This document shows, one piece after another, positions 18,109 through 26,461 of a stretch of DNA of 64,000 nucleotides (position 1 is its first letter; each line of letters starts with the position of its first letter). Source of the DNA: Nitrospiraceae bacterium. Lineage in GTDB: Bacteria; Nitrospirota; Nitrospiria; Nitrospirales; UBA8639. The translations under genes and the position numbers were made by a program. The stretch spans positions 310,001-374,000 of the forward strand of contig JACKFF010000002.1 in assembly GCA_020632595.1 (NCBI GenBank), written 5' to 3'. The notes below the pieces were generated by a model. The model was not told where the DNA came from. It made no database searches and saw nothing but the letters and a program-made list of their open reading frames with translations.

Positions 18109-18960
18109 CTAGAGTTGTTCCACTTCTACATCTGCCTCAAGTTGGGCAGGACTCCGCTGGTCGATCAAGGAATGCGGCCATTGACGATTGTAAAGGATCT
18201 CGATGTATTGGAAAATATCAACGGGCACTTCCAGCCGGCTCCGATAGTGCCGCCGATGCACGCGCTCCAGTTTCAGCGTGGCAAAGAACCTTTCCGCCAC
18301 GGCCTTATCAAAACCATTCCCTGTTCCACTTATGCTACAGGTGATGCCATGATCTTTGAGGGCCTTCTCAAAATCGAGGCTGGCATATTGACTGCCACGA
18401 TCTGAATGGGTCTGTTGAAAAAAGCCGCCAGCGGCGTTCTCGCCATTTTCCCGTGCTCACGTACTACGCGTACGCTCCGCGCGTAAAAACGGCTGCGGCC
18501 TTGCTGGACGGACTTTTTTGAACCGACCCGGAGCCTTTGATGAGAAATCTAATCCTGGGCAAATTTGTCCTTGAACATCCTTATTATTCAACACTCCCTG
18601 AATGATGAATGAGGCCCGATGCTGGAGTCCGTCGGCCTATTGCCATATCTGTGCCTTTAACACCAGCTCCCGTTGGAGTCGCGTACTCGTCGCCCACCCC
18701 ACCACTTTCCGGGAATAGAGATCGAGAATGACGGCCACATAGAGGCAGACCTCTCCTGTGGGGACATAGGTAATGTCACTTGCTCACCGTTGTTTCGGGG
18801 CAGTCCTTTTAAAATCTTGGTTCAGCCGATTTGGCGCACCGGATCCCTGTGCAAACATGCTGTCCAATGCATCAGAATGTCTCTCGAAACCGTTCTCAGT
18901 CATTCAGGCATAGATCTACTCTTGATGGCATCCGGTTTGTTGATTGTGGTTCCATAGGTA
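18109..18960 (-). pseudogene. Decayed IS3-family transposase (orfB), interrupted by a MITE
   Basis: Minus-strand pieces in order: NRLNQDFKRTAPK, an in-frame TGA where a Trp is expected, SDITYVPTGEVCLYVAVILD, YSRKVVGWA, GLIHHSDRGSQYAS, NGFDKAVAERFFATLK and YNRQWPHSLIDQRSPAQLE. These are the DDE-domain landmarks of IS3-family orfB. The frame is split inside HHSD/RGSQ by a 190-bp MITE. No orfA is recognisable. The element is dead. Confidence 0.85.
18408..18597 (+). mobile_element. MITE copy B (190 bp) inside the IS3 relic, 6-bp duplication CTGAAT
   Basis: Starts GGGTCTGTTGAAAAAAG and ends ATTATTCAACACTCC. CTGAAT occurs directly on both sides (18402-18407 and 18598-18603). Deleting the element plus one CTGAAT restores an open frame reading GLIHHSDRGSQYAS, a conserved IS3 transposase motif, which fixes the borders to the base. 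This copy lacks the 24-bp internal block found in copies A, C, E and F. Confidence 0.92.
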
Positions 18961-19066
18961 TGTCAATCTTCCTGAATCCTCTGGGTAATTTATCAATGTG
19001 GCGCCGATTTTGTTAGAAGTTTCTCTAAGAGCCTGGAGAACAAACCTTTCCCTGCACGCTGACCAT

Positions 19067-20089
19067 ATGAATCAGGTAATTTTTTTTCGCCGGATAAGGT
19101 ACGTTGGTTTTTTCCTGGGAGCGTTCCTGATTGTTGCCACTGGAGCTTGGGGCACCTGCGCCGTATATTTTGACGGGCCGGAAGATGACACGCTCCGGAC
19201 GCTCCTGGCTTCAGGCTTTGCCGTTGCCGGCCTGGCGGCGCTGGCGGGGTATTGCATACGGCGATTTCGATGGTTGGCCACCGGGTCCTATCTCAGCCTG
19301 TTTGTCGTGCTCCTTGTCTGGTGGAGCATGATCGAGCCGTCCAATGATCGCCGGTGGCAACCGGAAGTGGCGGTGCTTCCCTATGCCACCTTCGATGGAA
19401 ATTTGATCACCGTCCACAATATTCGAAACTTTGACTATCGCACCGAAACCGACTTTACCCCCTCCTATTACGACCGCACCTACGATCTCAATAAACTGGA
19501 TTTCGCGGATCTGGTGGCTGCCTATTGGATGGGGCCGGAGATCGCGCATATTTTTCTTACGTTCGGGTTTGGTGATGACCACCTGGCCATTTCCATCGAG
19601 GCCCGGAAGGAAGCCACGGAAGGCTATTCGTCAATCAAAGGATTTTTTAAACAGTACGAGCTGATCTATATTGTGGGTGACGAACGGGACCTGATCCGGG
19701 TCCGGACGAATTATCGAAAAGATCCACCCGAAGACGTGTATCTGTATCCATTGGTCGGATCACCTGAAAACCTCAAGCGGGTGTTTCTAGATTACATGAA
19801 CACCATCAACCAACTGCGCGAACGGCCGAAGTTCTATAATACGCTCACCGCCAACTGCACGAACGTCATTTGGATGCACACGCGTTTGAACCCCGGCCAT
19901 GTGCCCTTTTCCTGGAAGATCCTGTTAAGCGGGTACACGCCTGCCTATCTCCATGAGCAGGGAAAGCTGGGCACCGGTTTTTCCTTCGAAGAATTGCAGC
20001 GTCGTTCCCACATCAATGAGTTAGCATTACACGCCGATCAGGCTCCTGATTTTTCCAGGCGCATCCGTGCCCATCTTCTCTCTCCCTGA
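19067..20089 (+). CDS. DUF4105 membrane protein
   Basis: 340 residues from the ATG at 19067; a GTG at 18998 is possible but would add 23 residues with no export feature. Three hydrophobic segments fill residues 8-105 (FFLGAFLIVATGAWG, LLASGFAVAGLAALAGYC, SYLSLFVVLLVWWS). The soluble part matches DUF4105 (lipoprotein N-acylation-type): VHNIRNFDYRTETDFTPSYYDRTYDL, GDDHLAISIEARKE and the Cys in LTANCTNVIWMH. The family lies in the envelope and is of the papain-like kind (known only loosely). No ribosome-binding site stands out. MITE C lies 70 bases downstream. Confidence 0.82.
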   Translation: MNQVIFFRRIRYVGFFLGAFLIVATGAWGTCAVYFDGPEDDTLRTLLASGFAVAGLAALAGYCIRRFRWLATGSYLSLFVVLLVWWSMIEPSNDRRWQPEVAVLPYATFDGNLITVHNIRNFDYRTETDFTPSYYDRTYDLNKLDFADLVAAYWMGPEIAHIFLTFGFGDDHLAISIEARKEATEGYSSIKGFFKQYELIYIVGDERDLIRVRTNYRKDPPEDVYLYPLVGSPENLKRVFLDYMNTINQLRERPKFYNTLTANCTNVIWMHTRLNPGHVPFSWKILLSGYTPAYLHEQGKLGTGFSFEELQRRSHINELALHADQAPDFSRRIRAHLLSP

Positions 20090-20157
20090 TCTCCGTACCC
20101 GGGCTTCTGACCGGTTTTCGCGCCGCGGCCATTGTGCGCTGTCGCTTTTACCCGTAT

Positions 20158-20371
20158 GGGTCTGTTGAAAAAAGCCGCCAGCGGCGTTCTCGCCATTTTT
20201 CCGTACTCACGTATTCCGCATACGCTCCGCGTGTAAAAATGGCTGCGGCCTTGCTGGACGGACCCTTCGGGAAGACTCAGGGCATGCTTTTTTGAGCCGA
20301 CCCGCAGCCTTTGATGGGTCACCTCATCCTGGGCAAAATTGTGCGTGAACATCCTCATTATTCAACACTCC
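20158..20371 (+). mobile_element. MITE copy C (214 bp), 6-bp duplication CCGTAT
   Basis: Starts GGGTCTGTTGAAAAAAG and ends TTATTCAACACTCC. CCGTAT flanks it directly at 20152-20157 and 20372-20377. Contains the 24-bp internal block. Non-coding; small open frames across it (reading MARTPLAAFFN on the reverse strand) are chance frames shared by all copies. Confidence 0.9.
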
Positions 20372-20528
20372 CCGTATCGAAGGTCAGGATGAATGGACTT
20401 ACCTTAAGCATTTACTTTAATTAATGCCTTTGCTACGCTTGTTGCCGCAAATTCAGGCGAAGATATGAGGGTGGACCGTTCTATTGCTTCGCATTCATCA
20501 TCTACTTACAACCAAGGGGTGTGACTTT

Positions 20529-21002
20529 ATGAAGCCGTTCATCATGTTTGTTGTGGCCACAGCTATCACGTGTGTGACTCCAGCATTTGCGGAGAATGCA
20601 CAAATCACCAATATGCAAATTCTGATCGATAAGGTCAAAGCCGATAAAAAACTGCTCATCGCCAGCAATATGGATTTGACTGACAAAGAATCAAAGGATT
20701 TCTGGCCGCTGTATGATGGGTATCAAAAAGAACTCGAGCATTTAAACCAACATTTGGGCGGACTTATCAATGAATATGCGGATGCCTACAATAAAGGGTC
20801 CGTGCCCGATGAAGTGGCCAAAGATCTCATCAATGAATCAATCAAAACCGAAGGAGCGGAAGTTAAAATGCGGAGAGAGTATGCCGAAAAACTCAGCAAA
20901 GTGCTGCCCGCTCATAAAGTTGCGCGCTACCTGCAAATGGAGAATAAAATCCGGGCTGCGATCAAGTTTGACCTGGCTGCGAATATTCCGTTAATGGATT
21001 AG
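20529..21002 (+). CDS. Small periplasmic helical protein of unknown function
   Basis: 157 residues from the ATG at 20529, preceded by AAGGGGTG. A clear signal peptide (FVVATAITCVTPAFA) is followed by an almost wholly helical, charged protein (LIDKVKADKKLLIASNMDLTDKESKDFWPLYDGYQKEL). Length and character recall Spy/CpxP-like periplasmic proteins, but the typical LTxxQ repeats are not there, so that is only a possibility. It stands alone between MITE C and the lipase-like gene. Confidence 0.72.
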   Translation: MKPFIMFVVATAITCVTPAFAENAQITNMQILIDKVKADKKLLIASNMDLTDKESKDFWPLYDGYQKELEHLNQHLGGLINEYADAYNKGSVPDEVAKDLINESIKTEGAEVKMRREYAEKLSKVLPAHKVARYLQMENKIRAAIKFDLAANIPLMD

Positions 21003-21222
21003 TCGAGTATTCAGCCATGTTTTTTAATCTTTCCCTCAGCAGGATAGTATAGTATGGATCCCTCGGTGTTGTGCCGACCGGACCGGCTCGCTCCTCATGG
21101 ATGGATGGGGCGAGTCGATGATCCGGGTGTAGTCATGTGTAAACCAATCCCGGATAGTCCTGGACACAAAATTTGTCGAAAGCAGTCTTTACCCGATTTT
21201 CTGAAAAGAATGGCTATGGACG

Positions 21223-23091
21223 ATGACAAGTGTGCAAGCTAACTGCCGATGGTTTTTCGTAATCCTCACCGCCGCCATTCTGGCCGGCTGTCAAACCCCC
21301 GTGGGTGTGGCCCGGGTCGATTCTGAGGCCGTTAGCCACCAATTGACCAAAAACGTGATTTCTTCAGGGGAACTCAGTCCCTATACCGAAAACGTCCTCC
21401 GTGTCACCGACCTGACCGACGCCTATTTTGATCATCCCCGTCAGGCATTGAACCAATTGCACCAGTTCTTCCTCGGCGAAGACCAACGGAAAGGCTACGT
21501 GGCGTTCGCGCTTGCTGAATTGTCTTTTTTGTATGCCCAAAAATCCAATCAACCGTCCTATTATCTGGCGGCGGCGTTGTATGCGTATCTGTATTTGTTT
21601 CCCGAAACTGCAACCCAATCTCTCAACCCGTTAGATCCCAGGGGGCGGATTGCGGCTGATGTGTATAATCGGGGCCTGACTTCAGCGTTTATTGCCAAGG
21701 ATCGTTCCCTCATGAATCTGGAATCCGGGACCTATACCCTCCCGTTCGGAACCCTCCAGGTGGTGCTTCCGGAAAATCGGCTCGAGTGGGAAAACCGGAA
21801 GCTCACCAATTTCATTCCCGTCGCCGAGTTGGAAGTCCGTGGGTTACAAAACCGGTATCGGCAAGCCGGAATCGGAGTTCCCTTAGCGGCCGATCAAATT
21901 CCCTTAGGTCAAGAGGAAGGCTTGCAGATTGCCAAAGGCAAAATGCCCGTCACGGCCTTCATGCGGTTCTCCAACCTTCTTCAACAATTGAGAACCGATT
22001 CCATTCAGGGAGACTGGGAACTCTACAACGCTTATGACCAGAAGACTGTCAATATCCATGGAAGGGATGTGCCGTTGGAAATTGAGTTCACCTCGTCTCT
22101 GGCGGCCAGTCTGGCCGAATCCTCAGTCTGGGAACGGGAACTGAAGGGGTTTTTCATGGGTGATTCGGTTGCGTTGCAGTCAGGAGAATTAACGGCTCTT
22201 GAGCCCTACCGGCCGGGGCGCATTCCGGTTGTTTTTGTCCATGGGACAGCCTCCGGCCCTGGAAGGTGGGCCGACATGACCAATGATTTGATCATCGATC
22301 CCTCCATTCGCAGTCGTTTTCAATTTTGGTATTTTACGTATGACACAGGAAATCCGATTTTGTACTCTGCGGCGTTGTTTCGGGAACTCCTGCAAAAGAC
22401 CGTGGACCACCTGCGACAGAAATATCAAGACCCCGCCCTCGATGCCATGGTCCTGATCGGGCACAGTCAAGGAGGATTGCTCGCGAAACTGACGGCGGTC
22501 AACACCGGAAATTCCTTTTGGGATGCCATCAGTAACTCTCCACTTGAGGACATGAAGGTCTCAAGCCAAACCCGTGATCTCCTGCAAAGAAGTTTGTTTA
22601 TTGACTCCCTTCCATTTGTCAATCGCCTCGTCTTTATCGCCACGCCACAACATGGGAGTTATGTGGCCGGAAGCTGGGGGGCACATCAATTGGCCAAGTT
22701 CGTCAAGCTGCCGGGCCGGTTGATGTCAGGCATTACCGATCTCATGACTCTCAAAATGGATACGCTCAAGTTGAAAATCCAAGGGAAAAATTTGGGAAGT
22801 GTGTCTGCCATGGAACCGGGAAGCCCCCTCATGACGATCCTGCCACAGACGCCTCTGGCTCCCGGAGTTTTCGGGCACTCCATTATTGCGGTGGAGGGTG
22901 ACGGCCCACTTGAGGAATTGAACGATGGGGTTGTGGCCTATCAGAGTGCACACGTGGACGGGATGGAGTCGGAATTCATCGTCCGGTCCGGCCATTCCTG
23001 TCAATCGAATACTCATACGATTCAGGAAGTCAGACGGATTTTATTGCTGCATGCCATGGAAACATGCAAGACCCATGGCCTTTGCGCCTGA
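21223..23091 (+). CDS. Lipoprotein with alpha/beta-hydrolase (lipase-like) domain
   Basis: 622 residues. The lipobox ILAGC near residue 22 marks an envelope lipoprotein. Residues about 40-300 form a helical N-terminal region. From residue 330 an alpha/beta hydrolase core is seen: VFVHGTASGPGRW (oxyanion region), the nucleophile elbow GHSQGG with Ser415, VFIATPQHGSYVAGS, and a possible catalytic His in VRSGHSCQSN. This is the layout of large outer-membrane-associated esterases or lipases. Substrate unknown. It may be co-transcribed with the following lipoprotein genes, though a 250-base gap separates them. Confidence 0.82.
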   Translation: MTSVQANCRWFFVILTAAILAGCQTPVGVARVDSEAVSHQLTKNVISSGELSPYTENVLRVTDLTDAYFDHPRQALNQLHQFFLGEDQRKGYVAFALAELSFLYAQKSNQPSYYLAAALYAYLYLFPETATQSLNPLDPRGRIAADVYNRGLTSAFIAKDRSLMNLESGTYTLPFGTLQVVLPENRLEWENRKLTNFIPVAELEVRGLQNRYRQAGIGVPLAADQIPLGQEEGLQIAKGKMPVTAFMRFSNLLQQLRTDSIQGDWELYNAYDQKTVNIHGRDVPLEIEFTSSLAASLAESSVWERELKGFFMGDSVALQSGELTALEPYRPGRIPVVFVHGTASGPGRWADMTNDLIIDPSIRSRFQFWYFTYDTGNPILYSAALFRELLQKTVDHLRQKYQDPALDAMVLIGHSQGGLLAKLTAVNTGNSFWDAISNSPLEDMKVSSQTRDLLQRSLFIDSLPFVNRLVFIATPQHGSYVAGSWGAHQLAKFVKLPGRLMSGITDLMTLKMDTLKLKIQGKNLGSVSAMEPGSPLMTILPQTPLAPGVFGHSIIAVEGDGPLEELNDGVVAYQSAHVDGMESEFIVRSGHSCQSNTHTIQEVRRILLLHAMETCKTHGLCA

Positions 23092-23341
23092 TGTATGGTG
23101 CCGGGAGGGATTGGGAAGATTGTCGGTATGATGGGATGTTCCGACATCCCGGCGGCTTCTTGAATCAACACTGTTTGAGTGGGTTGATGCGTGCGGAGTT
23201 TTTCAGTTGACGGTACGGGACACCATGCGAAGCCTACCTGTTTTTCCTCGTATTTTTTGAATGCTGAGAGAGCTATAATCCCGATTAAGAATGCTGTCGT
23301 TTTCAATCATCTTATCAATCTTAAGAGAGGGGAGATGTGTG

Positions 23342-24037
23342 ATGCTTCGCTTACCATTACATGTAATGCTCATCCTGTTGGTGGGTGTATCGGGTTGTGC
23401 CAGCACCCAGCAAACTCGGAGCGTGGACAAATCAGGATTTCTCGAAGACTATTCCATGTTAAAAGAAGGGGAAAAGGACGAAAGCCTTCTGATCTATAAA
23501 AATCCTCAAGCCGATTGGAAGAAATATCAGAAAATCATTCTTGATCCCGTGACCCTCTGGGTCGGCAAGGACTCCCAATTGGAAGATGTTTCCGCCGAAG
23601 ATCGTCAACGGATGGCGGATCTCTTCTGGGTCAAGTTGCATGAAGCGTTAAAAACCGATTATGAAATCGTGAATTCACCCGGTCCGGATGTCATGCGTAT
23701 TCAGGCCGCCATTACGGAAGCCGAAACCTCCAATCCCGTTTTGGATACGGTTTCAAGCATCGTGCCCCAGTTAAGAGTCTTAACCGGGATAAAAGGTTTC
23801 GCAACAGGCGTTTCCGGTTTTACGGGGTCGGCCAGTGTGGAGTTGAAGGTCACAGATTCCTCGGACAAAACTCTCTTGGCCGCTTCGGTGGATCGCCGGG
23901 GAGGGACGAAAAGTCTGAGCGGAGTCACCAATTCGTGGCACGATGTCGAGGAAGCCTACCGGTATTGGGCCGAGAAAATACGCTGGCGGGCATGCCTGCT
24001 GCGAGGTGGAGAAAATTGTGTGGAGCCGGAGGCGTAA
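23342..24037 (+). CDS. DUF3313 lipoprotein
   Basis: 231 residues from the ATG at 23342, which follows GGGGAG at a normal distance; the upstream ATG at 23291 would bury the signal. Lipobox LLVGVSGC, then GFLEDYSMLKEG, WKKYQKIILDPVTLWVG, ADLFWVKLHEAL and GGTKSLSGVTNSWHDVEEAYRYWAEKIR are the signature pieces of DUF3313. Function of the family is unknown. A second, divergent member lies at 28849-29556, so the region carries two paralogues around the FadL and Cti genes. Confidence 0.85.
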   Translation: MLRLPLHVMLILLVGVSGCASTQQTRSVDKSGFLEDYSMLKEGEKDESLLIYKNPQADWKKYQKIILDPVTLWVGKDSQLEDVSAEDRQRMADLFWVKLHEALKTDYEIVNSPGPDVMRIQAAITEAETSNPVLDTVSSIVPQLRVLTGIKGFATGVSGFTGSASVELKVTDSSDKTLLAASVDRRGGTKSLSGVTNSWHDVEEAYRYWAEKIRWRACLLRGGENCVEPEA

Positions 24038-24104
24038 GGGACAGGCATTCCCAACACGATCCGGTCAAATAATCATTGCGTGATTCACTGACAAGGAGAT
24101 GACG

Positions 24105-24434
24105 ATGAAAGTTGTGCCCTGGTGGTCCGGTTGCGTACTCCTCATCCTGGCGTCCTGTGGCGGAGGGAATCTCCAACATATGGATGCCACACCGTATGCT
24201 CAAATGATCGAGCGTCCTAACGGGGAGTGTCCGCATTCCAAGATTGAACAAGGTCTTGTCAACAAGCATCCGGATGCGACCATCATGGTGACCGTTGCCG
24301 AGATCACAGGAGACAAGGTGGTCACGACCACTCAAATACCTGTCAAAGCCAATGAAACGGTGTATCTCGGTTGCGCCGTCCTGCCGTCCGGCAAGGAAGC
24401 GGCTCGCAAAATTCTCGACGTCCAATTTGAATAA
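24105..24434 (+). CDS. Small lipoprotein, unknown function
   Basis: 109 residues. Two ATGs lie close together (24099 and 24105); AAGGAG directly abuts the first, so the second has the right spacing. A lipoprotein signal (SGCVLLILASC) is followed by a short domain with two further cysteines (GECPHS and LGCAV) and strong beta character (TIMVTVAEITGDKVVTTTQIPV). No family recognised. It lies between the DUF3313 and FadL genes on the same strand. Confidence 0.65.
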   Translation: MKVVPWWSGCVLLILASCGGGNLQHMDATPYAQMIERPNGECPHSKIEQGLVNKHPDATIMVTVAEITGDKVVTTTQIPVKANETVYLGCAVLPSGKEAARKILDVQFE

Positions 24435-24506
24435 GGGGATTCAGGGTCATGCTCGAACGGTGGCCCTGAACATTCCGGGAAGGCATCCTTCACATAAGGA
24501 AGAATT

Positions 24507-25820
24507 ATGAATGCGTGGTTTGCGGTGAAACTCCGATGGCATATGCCGAGTCTCTTCTTGGTGGGGACATTGCTCCTGCCCGCATGGGCGCAAGCCGGAG
24601 GACTCTTTTTGACCGAGATCGGGACTCCGGACGTGGGACTTGCCGGAGCGGGATGGGCGGCCCGCGCCCAGGATGCCTCAACCTTATTTAAAAATCCCGC
24701 CGGCATGACCTTCCTGGAGGGTGCGCAATTTCAGGGTGGTGCTCAACTATTATATGGCGATATTGGATTCACCTCCGACGGCAAATCCACCCCGTCAGGC
24801 GGCGGTGGCGGGAATCCCATCGATGTGTTTCCCGGAGCCAGCGGATTTTACGTGCATCCCCTGGGAGATGACTGGAGAGTGGGCTTTGGCATATTTTCCA
24901 ATTTCGGGCTTGGCTTGAAATACACGGGGGAATGGGTCGGTCGCTATTATGTGAAGGACGCGCTGCTGGCCGGAGTCAGTTTCATGCCCACTGCAAGCTA
25001 TCGGGTGAATGAATACCTGTCTGTCGGCGGAGGGGTCAACGTGATGCTGGGCGCCGTCAAACAAACTGTGGGTATCAACAATCTCGGCACTACCAACGAC
25101 GGGCAAATGCAAATCAAAGATCAGGCGGTCGGGGTTGGCGGCAATATCGGCGTCATGTTCACGCCGATCCGAGGGACCCGGTTCGGCCTGACGTATCAAT
25201 CGCCCATTGACTTGAATTTTTCCGATAAGCCGAATTTTTCGAATCTTGGTCCCATCGGGACCACCTTGAAGAATAACGGTCTGCTGAATAAGAAGCTCGA
25301 TGTGGGCATCACCGTCCCCCAATCGCTGATGTTTAGCGCCTACCACGACCTCAGCAGGCAATGGGCGATCATGGGTGACTTTGGATGGCAGGACTGGTCT
25401 GAATTCGGGAAGGTGGATATCGGCGTGGATACGGCGAATCCCACAAACCTCGTCGCCAACCTGAACTATCAGGATACCTGGCATGTGGCGTTTGGGACCC
25501 AATATCGTCTGAATCCGGCTTGGGTACTCTCAACGGGGTTTGCCTATGATAGTTCCATGGTGAAGGATAAGGATCGCACCCTCAGCGTCCCGGTTGGCGA
25601 AACCTATAAGTTCGGGTTTGGGGCGCTTTGGCAAACGACACCGACCCTTAATCTTGGTTTTTCCTATGACCTGACCTGGATAGGAGATATGCCGGTTGAT
25701 CAGAATCGTGGACCCCTGTCCGGCCGGGTGTCCGGTGACTTTAAAAACACCAGCCTTCACTTTTTTGCATTGACCGTTACCTGGGGAAAAGGGGTGAAGA
25801 TGGGGCCGGGAGGAGCCTAA
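24507..25820 (+). CDS. OmpP1/FadL-family outer-membrane transporter
   Basis: 437 residues. Signal peptide to about residue 31 (FLVGTLLLPAWAQA), then GGLFLTEIGTPDVGLAGAGWAARAQDASTLFKNPAGM, the diagnostic N-terminal hatch region of FadL (shown here in words: Glu-Ile-Gly then Gly-Ala-Gly and Asn-Pro-Ala-Gly-Met). Barrel strands follow to the C-terminus (SLHFFALTVTWGKGV). FadL proteins move long-chain fatty acids or hydrophobic compounds across the outer membrane. AAGGAAG precedes the start. A fatty acid isomerase gene follows 640 bases later, which fits a lipid theme. Confidence 0.9.
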   Translation: MNAWFAVKLRWHMPSLFLVGTLLLPAWAQAGGLFLTEIGTPDVGLAGAGWAARAQDASTLFKNPAGMTFLEGAQFQGGAQLLYGDIGFTSDGKSTPSGGGGGNPIDVFPGASGFYVHPLGDDWRVGFGIFSNFGLGLKYTGEWVGRYYVKDALLAGVSFMPTASYRVNEYLSVGGGVNVMLGAVKQTVGINNLGTTNDGQMQIKDQAVGVGGNIGVMFTPIRGTRFGLTYQSPIDLNFSDKPNFSNLGPIGTTLKNNGLLNKKLDVGITVPQSLMFSAYHDLSRQWAIMGDFGWQDWSEFGKVDIGVDTANPTNLVANLNYQDTWHVAFGTQYRLNPAWVLSTGFAYDSSMVKDKDRTLSVPVGETYKFGFGALWQTTPTLNLGFSYDLTWIGDMPVDQNRGPLSGRVSGDFKNTSLHFFALTVTWGKGVKMGPGGA

Positions 25821-25915
25821 TGCCACAGTCCTTTCGATGCGCATTTGTAGTCGATGAACGTTCCATCGTTCCAAAGCCACCGTTCCCTCCGATGAAAAAC
25901 AGACGAGCACTCTTT

Positions 25916-26134
25916 GGCTGTTGAAAAACTCACAATTCGTCTGAGAGCCTATCGGCATCAATAATTTTACGATCATTCGCGGGCCAAGCAGGATGTTCGA
26001 AAAGGCCCGTCCGGTCCTGTCCGGAGGGGTCTCGAAGAAAAGGCCGCAGCCGTTTTTACGCGCGGAGCGTACGCGTCGTACGTGAGCACGGAAAAATGGC
26101 GAGAACGCCGCTGGCGGCTTTTTTCAACAGACCC
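25916..26134 (-). mobile_element. MITE copy D (about 219 bp, left half diverged)
   Basis: The right half (26040-26134) matches other copies closely and ends TTTTTTCAACAGACCC. The left end GGCTGTTGAAAAAC resembles a terminus, but the DNA up to 26030 has diverged from the family. The flanks (CTCTTT and ATTCAG) do not match, so no target duplication survives. The rest of the interval 25821-26461 holds no gene that I can support. Confidence 0.65.
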
Positions 26135-26461
26135 ATTCAGAAAGTCCTTCTTAGGCGCCCGCTGTGCCAAACCGGAGCCGGGAAAGCTCACGCCGCGCTC
26201 ACCATTCTGGGTTTATCAGTAGAAAGAAAATCTGCGTTGGACGCGGCGTGTGTCGAATGTGAGTCAACATGGCAGATTGTTCTCCAACTCACGGTTGAAA
26301 AATTTCCAGGTTTCCTGGTGAAGCCGGTTGTTTGAACAGGGGAATGGAGGATGACGAAAGTTAGCCATTTTCGCTATCCCTTGGATATAGTGGGAGAATT
26401 GAAAACGACTGTGAGGAAAAAATGGATTGTCCCCATAGAGAGCCAAGCTTAAGGAGATAAG

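Noticed and set aside
26096..26335. Open frames starting MARTPLAAFFN at several MITEs
   Set aside because: The start of each lies in the shared MITE end and the rest runs into unrelated flanks, so they are chance frames.
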